From assembly GCF_003994235.2 (NCBI RefSeq), contig NZ_RYFG02000009.1, positions 142,423 to 206,422 of the forward strand: a DNA stretch of 64,000 bases, read 5' to 3'. Source of the DNA: Candidatus Methylobacter oryzae. Its GTDB lineage: Bacteria; Pseudomonadota; Gammaproteobacteria; Methylococcales; Methylomonadaceae. The notes under the pieces were generated by a model. The model had not been told where the DNA came from, did no database searches, and worked only from the letters and a program-made list of their open reading frames with translations. Shown piece after piece: positions 59,988 to 64,000 of the stretch. The position numbers and the translations under genes were made by a program. How positions within the stretch are numbered: the stretch's first letter is position 1; each line of letters starts with the position of its first letter.

Positions 59988-60089
59988 ATGTCTTCCACGG
60001 TAGTCGAATTTGCTCCAGGCAATACCTGCATTCACCCTTTCCGTGCCGTGGTTTATGCAGGTGTAATCACCAAGTCGGCAACCTACTGA
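59988..60089 (+). CDS. Possible 33-aa small protein between porin and glnK
   Basis: ATG 59988 is preceded by the strong SD aaaggag (about 9 nt upstream) and opens a 33-codon frame, MSSTVVEFAPGNTCIHPF, RAVVYAGVITKSATY, then TGA. It lies 28 nt after the porin stop and 44 nt before glnK, in the same direction. The segment is also partly self-complementary (cctgcattca / tttatgcagg), so it may instead or also be an RNA structure. No family is recognised. Confidence 0.45.
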   Translation: MSSTVVEFAPGNTCIHPFRAVVYAGVITKSATY

Positions 60090-60124
60090 ATTTTTTGATC
60101 GTACTGGATATTGAATTTATATAA

Positions 60125-60472
<348 letters not shown>

Positions 60473-60487
60473 TATCAAGGGGGAATT

Positions 60488-61885
60488 ATGAAACAACTTT
60501 TAACTACCTTTGCCCTGTTTGCTCTATTGGGCTATGCAGGATTCTCTTTTGCCGAAACTACGGTTCCGGTTCCTCCGGCCGCCAACAAAGGCGATACTGC
60601 GTGGATGATCGTCGCCACTGTGCTGGTTATCCTAATGGTTATTCCCGGCTTGGCATTGTTCTATGGCGGCATGGTGCGCGCGAAGAACATGTTGTCCATG
60701 TTGATGCAGGTATTCGTGATCTTTTCGATGATGGCGGTATTGTGGGCGATTTACGGCTACAGCGTCGCATTTACCGAAGGTAATGCGTTCTTTGGCGGAC
60801 TGAGCAAGATGTTCCTTAAAGGTATAACCCCGGATTCGCTGGCGACTACTTTTAGTAAAGCCGTTTACGTGCCCGAGTATATCTATGTCTCATTCCAGCT
60901 GACGTTCGCGGCTATTACGCCGGCTTTGATTGTCGGTGCTTTTGCCGAGCGGGTTAAATTTTCTGCGGTATTGTTGTTCATGTTCTTGTGGTTCACTTTC
61001 TCTTATCTGCCGATGGCGCATATGGTTTGGTATTGGGCCGGTCCCGATGCTTATACCGATGCCGCAGCCGCAGAAGCAGCCGGAGCTACAGCAGGCTTCT
61101 TATTCCAAAAAGGTGCATTGGATTTTGCCGGCGGTACAGTCGTGCATATCAACGCCGGTGTTGCGGGTCTGGTGGGCTGCTTGTTGATAGGCAAGCGTAT
61201 CGGTTATAGAAAAGAATCGCTTGCACCGCACAGTGTGACGATGACGATGATCGGCGCTTCTTTATTATGGGTAGGCTGGTTTGGTTTTAATGTTGGTTCA
61301 AACCTGGAAGCTAACGGTCTTGCGGCTTTGGTTTTCGTAAACACTTTATTGGCTAGTTCTGCCGCTACGCTTTCATGGATCGGGGCTGAATGGTTGCTGC
61401 GTGGTAAACCCAGCATGTTAGGCGGTGCCTCCGGTGCTGTTGCAGGTTTGGTCGCGATTACGCCCGCATGCGGCTGGGCCGGCCCTATGGGATCTATTTT
61501 TCTGGGATTGGCTGTCGGTGCGATTTGTTTCTGGTCGGTCACAATGTTGAAAGGCGCTCTGGGCTATGACGATTCGCTGGATGCATTCGGCGTTCACGGT
61601 GTTGGTGGAATTGTCGGCGCTCTTGGAACCGGCATTGTTGCCAGTCCATCGCTTGGCGGCACCGGCGTTTGGGATTATGTTGCCAATGGCGTTGCCGAAT
61701 ACAGCATGCTCGGCCAAATCGGCAGTCAGGCATGGGGCGTAGGAACCTGTATTATTTGGTCGGCGGTAGTCTCTTTTATCTCTTATAAAATTGTGGACAT
61801 GGTAATCGGGCTTCGTGTCACTGAAGAAGTCGAGCGCGAAGGGCTTGATGTTTCCGAGCATGGCGAAACCGCGTATCACATTTAA
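60488..61885 (+). CDS. amtB: Ammonium transporter AmtB (copy 1)
   Basis: A 465-aa ammonium channel with a signal peptide (about 1-22, FALFALLGYAGFSFA) and eleven membrane helices. The pore His pair is in GGTVVHINAGVAGLVG and DAFGVHGVGGIVGAL. The C-terminal cytoplasmic tail (LRVTEEVEREGLDVSEHGET) is the GlnK contact. Start and end match full-length AmtB. Followed by a strong terminator. Confidence 0.96.
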   Translation: MKQLLTTFALFALLGYAGFSFAETTVPVPPAANKGDTAWMIVATVLVILMVIPGLALFYGGMVRAKNMLSMLMQVFVIFSMMAVLWAIYGYSVAFTEGNAFFGGLSKMFLKGITPDSLATTFSKAVYVPEYIYVSFQLTFAAITPALIVGAFAERVKFSAVLLFMFLWFTFSYLPMAHMVWYWAGPDAYTDAAAAEAAGATAGFLFQKGALDFAGGTVVHINAGVAGLVGCLLIGKRIGYRKESLAPHSVTMTMIGASLLWVGWFGFNVGSNLEANGLAALVFVNTLLASSAATLSWIGAEWLLRGKPSMLGGASGAVAGLVAITPACGWAGPMGSIFLGLAVGAICFWSVTMLKGALGYDDSLDAFGVHGVGGIVGALGTGIVASPSLGGTGVWDYVANGVAEYSMLGQIGSQAWGVGTCIIWSAVVSFISYKIVDMVIGLRVTEEVEREGLDVSEHGETAYHI

Positions 61886-61923
61886 TATAAGGTAACGTTC
61901 CTAAAAAACAAATCCTTCAGACA

Positions 61924-61951
61924 AACGGGCGCACTGTTCAGTGCGCCCGTT
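61924..61951 (+). terminator. Rho-independent terminator after amtB1
   Basis: acgggcgcact / agtgcgcccgt forms a perfect 11-bp GC-rich stem with a 4-nt loop, followed by ttttt. It separates the two glnK-amtB units. Confidence 0.93.
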
Positions 61952-62018
61952 TTTGCGTTTGAAGAAAAATGAAAAAATCTGGAAACAAATACCTCGACCC
62001 GTGTTTTTATCAGGCTTG

Positions 62019-62076
62019 TTATACCAAGGGCATAAGTAGGGTTTGAGCAGATCAGCTGCTCAACTCAGCTTTAATT
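62019..62076. repeat. Dispersed repeat copy between amtB1 and glnK2
   Basis: This intergenic stretch matches the 3' end of atpA (21-80). Shared blocks include gggcataagt, gtttgagc and aactcagctttaa. Read on the minus strand it is not an open frame here. It lies about 75 nt before the glnK2 start. Confidence 0.65.
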
Positions 62077-62138
62077 GTATGTTGATAGATAATTCACTAT
62101 GATTGCGGCGGATATTTTTAATACTTTTTGCAACTTGA

Positions 62139-62489
<351 letters not shown>

Positions 62490-62503
62490 GCACAAGGAAA
62501 AAA

Positions 62504-63799
62504 ATGTCATTAAAAATAATAAATAGAAAGCTGGTTTTAGGCTTCCTGCTGTTCCCTGGTCTGGCTTTTGCGGATCAGTTAAATCAAGCCGATACGGCTT
62601 GGATCTTAACGTCGACGGCCTTGGTTTTGTTCATGACCATACCGGGGCTGTCGTTGTTTTATGCCGGATTGGTTAGAAGCAAGAACGTTTTGTCGGTATT
62701 AATGCAGTGTTTCGCGATTACCTGCTTGGTTTCCATTCTTTGGCTGGCTGGGGTTTACAGCTTTATTTTCGCCGACGGCGGTGAGCTGCAAAAAATCATC
62801 GGCGGTGCTTCCAAGGTATTTTTACCCGATATAAATACCGCATCGTTAAAAGGAACTATTCCTGAAACCTTGTTTTTTATGTTTCAGATGACTTTTGCGA
62901 TTATTAGCCCGGCGCTGATCGTCGGCGGTTTTGCCGAGCGGATGAAATTTTCGGCGATGCTGTGGTTCAGCGGCTTATGGTTGATTGTGGTCTATCTGCC
63001 GATCTGCCATTGGATGTGGGGTGGTGGCTGGTTAGCCGATTTGGGCGCGATGGATTTTGCCGGCGGTATTGTCATTCACGTGAATGCCGGTGTCGCAGCG
63101 TTGGTATCGGCCTTGGTATTGGGTAAAAGAAAAGGCTTTCCGAATACGGCCATGCCGCCGCATAACATGACCATGGTCGTCACCGGCGCGGGAATGTTGT
63201 GGGTCGGCTGGTTCGGTTTCAACGCCGGCAGCGCGTTGACTTCGGACGGACGCGCCGGCATGGCGATGCTGGTGACCCATATCGGTGCGGCTTCAGGCGC
63301 GTTGACCTGGATGTTCATCGAATGGAAACGTTTCAGCAAACCCAGTGTTTTAGGTATTGTGACCGGTATGGTTGCCGGTTTAGGCACGATCACTCCGGCT
63401 TCCGGTTTCGTCGGTCCTTTCGGTGCGCTGGTGATCGGCGTTACCGCCGGTACCGTGTGTTTTTATGCGACTCAATATGCTAAACGCACGTTGCAAATCG
63501 ACGATTCTCTGGACGTGTTTTCAGTTCACGGTGTGGGCGGCGTGACCGGTTCATTGATGACCGGCATATTCGCGGCCAGCAGTTTGGGCGGCCTCGGTTT
63601 GGCGGAGGGCGTTTCAATCGTGGATCAAGTCGGCGTTCAGGCGTTGGCGATTATAGTAACTGCGGCCTGGAGCGGATTATTCAGTTACCTGATCTTGAAA
63701 GGATTGGATAAATGGATAGGCTTACGGGTGACGCTAGATGAAGAAGTTCAAGGCCTGGATACAGTCCTTCATGAAGAAACCGGTTATCTTGACCTGTAA
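62504..63799 (+). CDS. amtB: Ammonium transporter AmtB (copy 2)
   Basis: A 431-aa ammonium channel with a signal peptide (about 8-23, LVLGFLLFPGLAFA). Pore histidines are in GGIVIHVNAGVAALVS and DVFSVHGVGGVTGSL. Similar in design to copy 1 but more diverged than the two GlnK proteins are from each other, and with a shorter loop where copy 1 has an Ala-rich stretch (TDAAAAEAAGATAGF). The C-terminal tail (LDEEVQGLDTVLHEETGYLD) keeps the GlnK-binding pattern. Confidence 0.95.
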   Translation: MSLKIINRKLVLGFLLFPGLAFADQLNQADTAWILTSTALVLFMTIPGLSLFYAGLVRSKNVLSVLMQCFAITCLVSILWLAGVYSFIFADGGELQKIIGGASKVFLPDINTASLKGTIPETLFFMFQMTFAIISPALIVGGFAERMKFSAMLWFSGLWLIVVYLPICHWMWGGGWLADLGAMDFAGGIVIHVNAGVAALVSALVLGKRKGFPNTAMPPHNMTMVVTGAGMLWVGWFGFNAGSALTSDGRAGMAMLVTHIGAASGALTWMFIEWKRFSKPSVLGIVTGMVAGLGTITPASGFVGPFGALVIGVTAGTVCFYATQYAKRTLQIDDSLDVFSVHGVGGVTGSLMTGIFAASSLGGLGLAEGVSIVDQVGVQALAIIVTAAWSGLFSYLILKGLDKWIGLRVTLDEEVQGLDTVLHEETGYLDL

Positions 63800-63824
63800 A
63801 TTCGGTCGATAGTTTTATTTAGCT

Positions 63825-63868
63825 AAAAAGGCGGCGCTCAGGAGTCTGAGAGTCGCCTTTTTTTTGAT
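63825..63868 (+). terminator. Rho-independent terminator after amtB2
   Basis: aaaaaggcggc... pairs with ...agtcgccttttt, with an inner stem ctca/tgag, followed by a run of T. It is placed about 25 nt after the amtB2 stop. Confidence 0.85.
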
Positions 63869-63944
63869 CGGCTATCTTGTCTTTAGGATAAGAGGATCAG
63901 TATATAATGTTTTAGAACTTACGCATTGACAGCCGGTATAGAAT

Positions 63945-64000
63945 ATGAGGCATGAACTAACCCTAGGCAACGGAAGGCCCGCCCGTGATAAGAAAAATAA
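63945..64000 (+). other. Possible gene start running off the window
   Basis: ATG 63945 opens a frame (MRHELTLGNGRPARDKKN) to the window end. It is too short to recognise, and its SD is weak. Reported only so that the last bases are not left undescribed. Confidence 0.25.

Overview
The window looks like part of a gammaproteobacterial chromosome, most likely from a methanotroph-like member of the Methylococcales. I infer this from protein character, moderate GC and abundant palindromic intergenic repeats. No methane oxidation gene lies in the window, so the placement is a judgement.

Layout. (1) 1-14.6 kb, minus strand: an N-type F-ATPase operon (atpD, then atpC-Q-B-E-F-A and the first codons of atpG). 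It is cut in two by an oppositely oriented type I restriction-modification island (hsdM, an AlbA_2/winged-helix regulator, hsdS, a decayed second AlbA_2 gene, hsdR) at 4.37-13.1 kb. A 41-codon remnant of an atpD 5' end sits directly before atpC, so the 5' part of atpD is present on both sides of the island. (2) 15.2-22.5 kb: a response regulator with TPRs and a soluble histidine kinase, an ogt-alkA alkylation repair pair, corA, a RimB-like retropepsin-fold protease and radA. (3) 22.7-33.7 kb: glgX, a CzcCBA/CusCBA-type heavy-metal RND operon ending in a PII-like gene, and a DUF4912-GH57 glucan branching pair. (4) 34.1-37.3 kb: an endonuclease/exonuclease/phosphatase-fold protein with two N-terminal carbohydrate-binding-like modules, followed by a two-HKD phospholipase D-fold protein. 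(5) 37.7-40.7 kb: a frameshifted LRR-TIR gene and two decayed transposases (IS5-type and IS630-type). (6) 41.4-48.2 kb: a collagen-like exported protein, a large secreted protein, a sulfotransferase and a giant glycosyltransferase with a sulfotransferase-like C-terminal domain. This could be a machine that decorates a bacterial collagen. (7) 48.5-56.6 kb: a CpxP-like protein, an IS982 remnant, two zinc alcohol dehydrogenases, pcm, an archaeal/Thermotoga-type ahcY, a phasin-like helical protein, ubiB and a DUF2845 protein. (8) 56.8-63.8 kb: a nitrogen assimilation block with glnA, a sigma-54-preceded porin, a small ORF and two tandem glnK-amtB pairs.

Several families of palindromic repeats punctuate the intergenic regions. 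In at least three places one palindrome sits inside the loop of another. One repeat lies inside the atp operon between atpE and atpF. A different repeat supplies the 3' end of atpA and also occurs between amtB1 and glnK2.

Most promising for follow-up: the ATPase operon split by restriction-modification genes; the carbohydrate-binding EEP nuclease plus PLD pair, which has a remnant of a second PLD 12 kb away; the collagen/sulfotransferase/glycosyltransferase cluster; and the nested palindromes.
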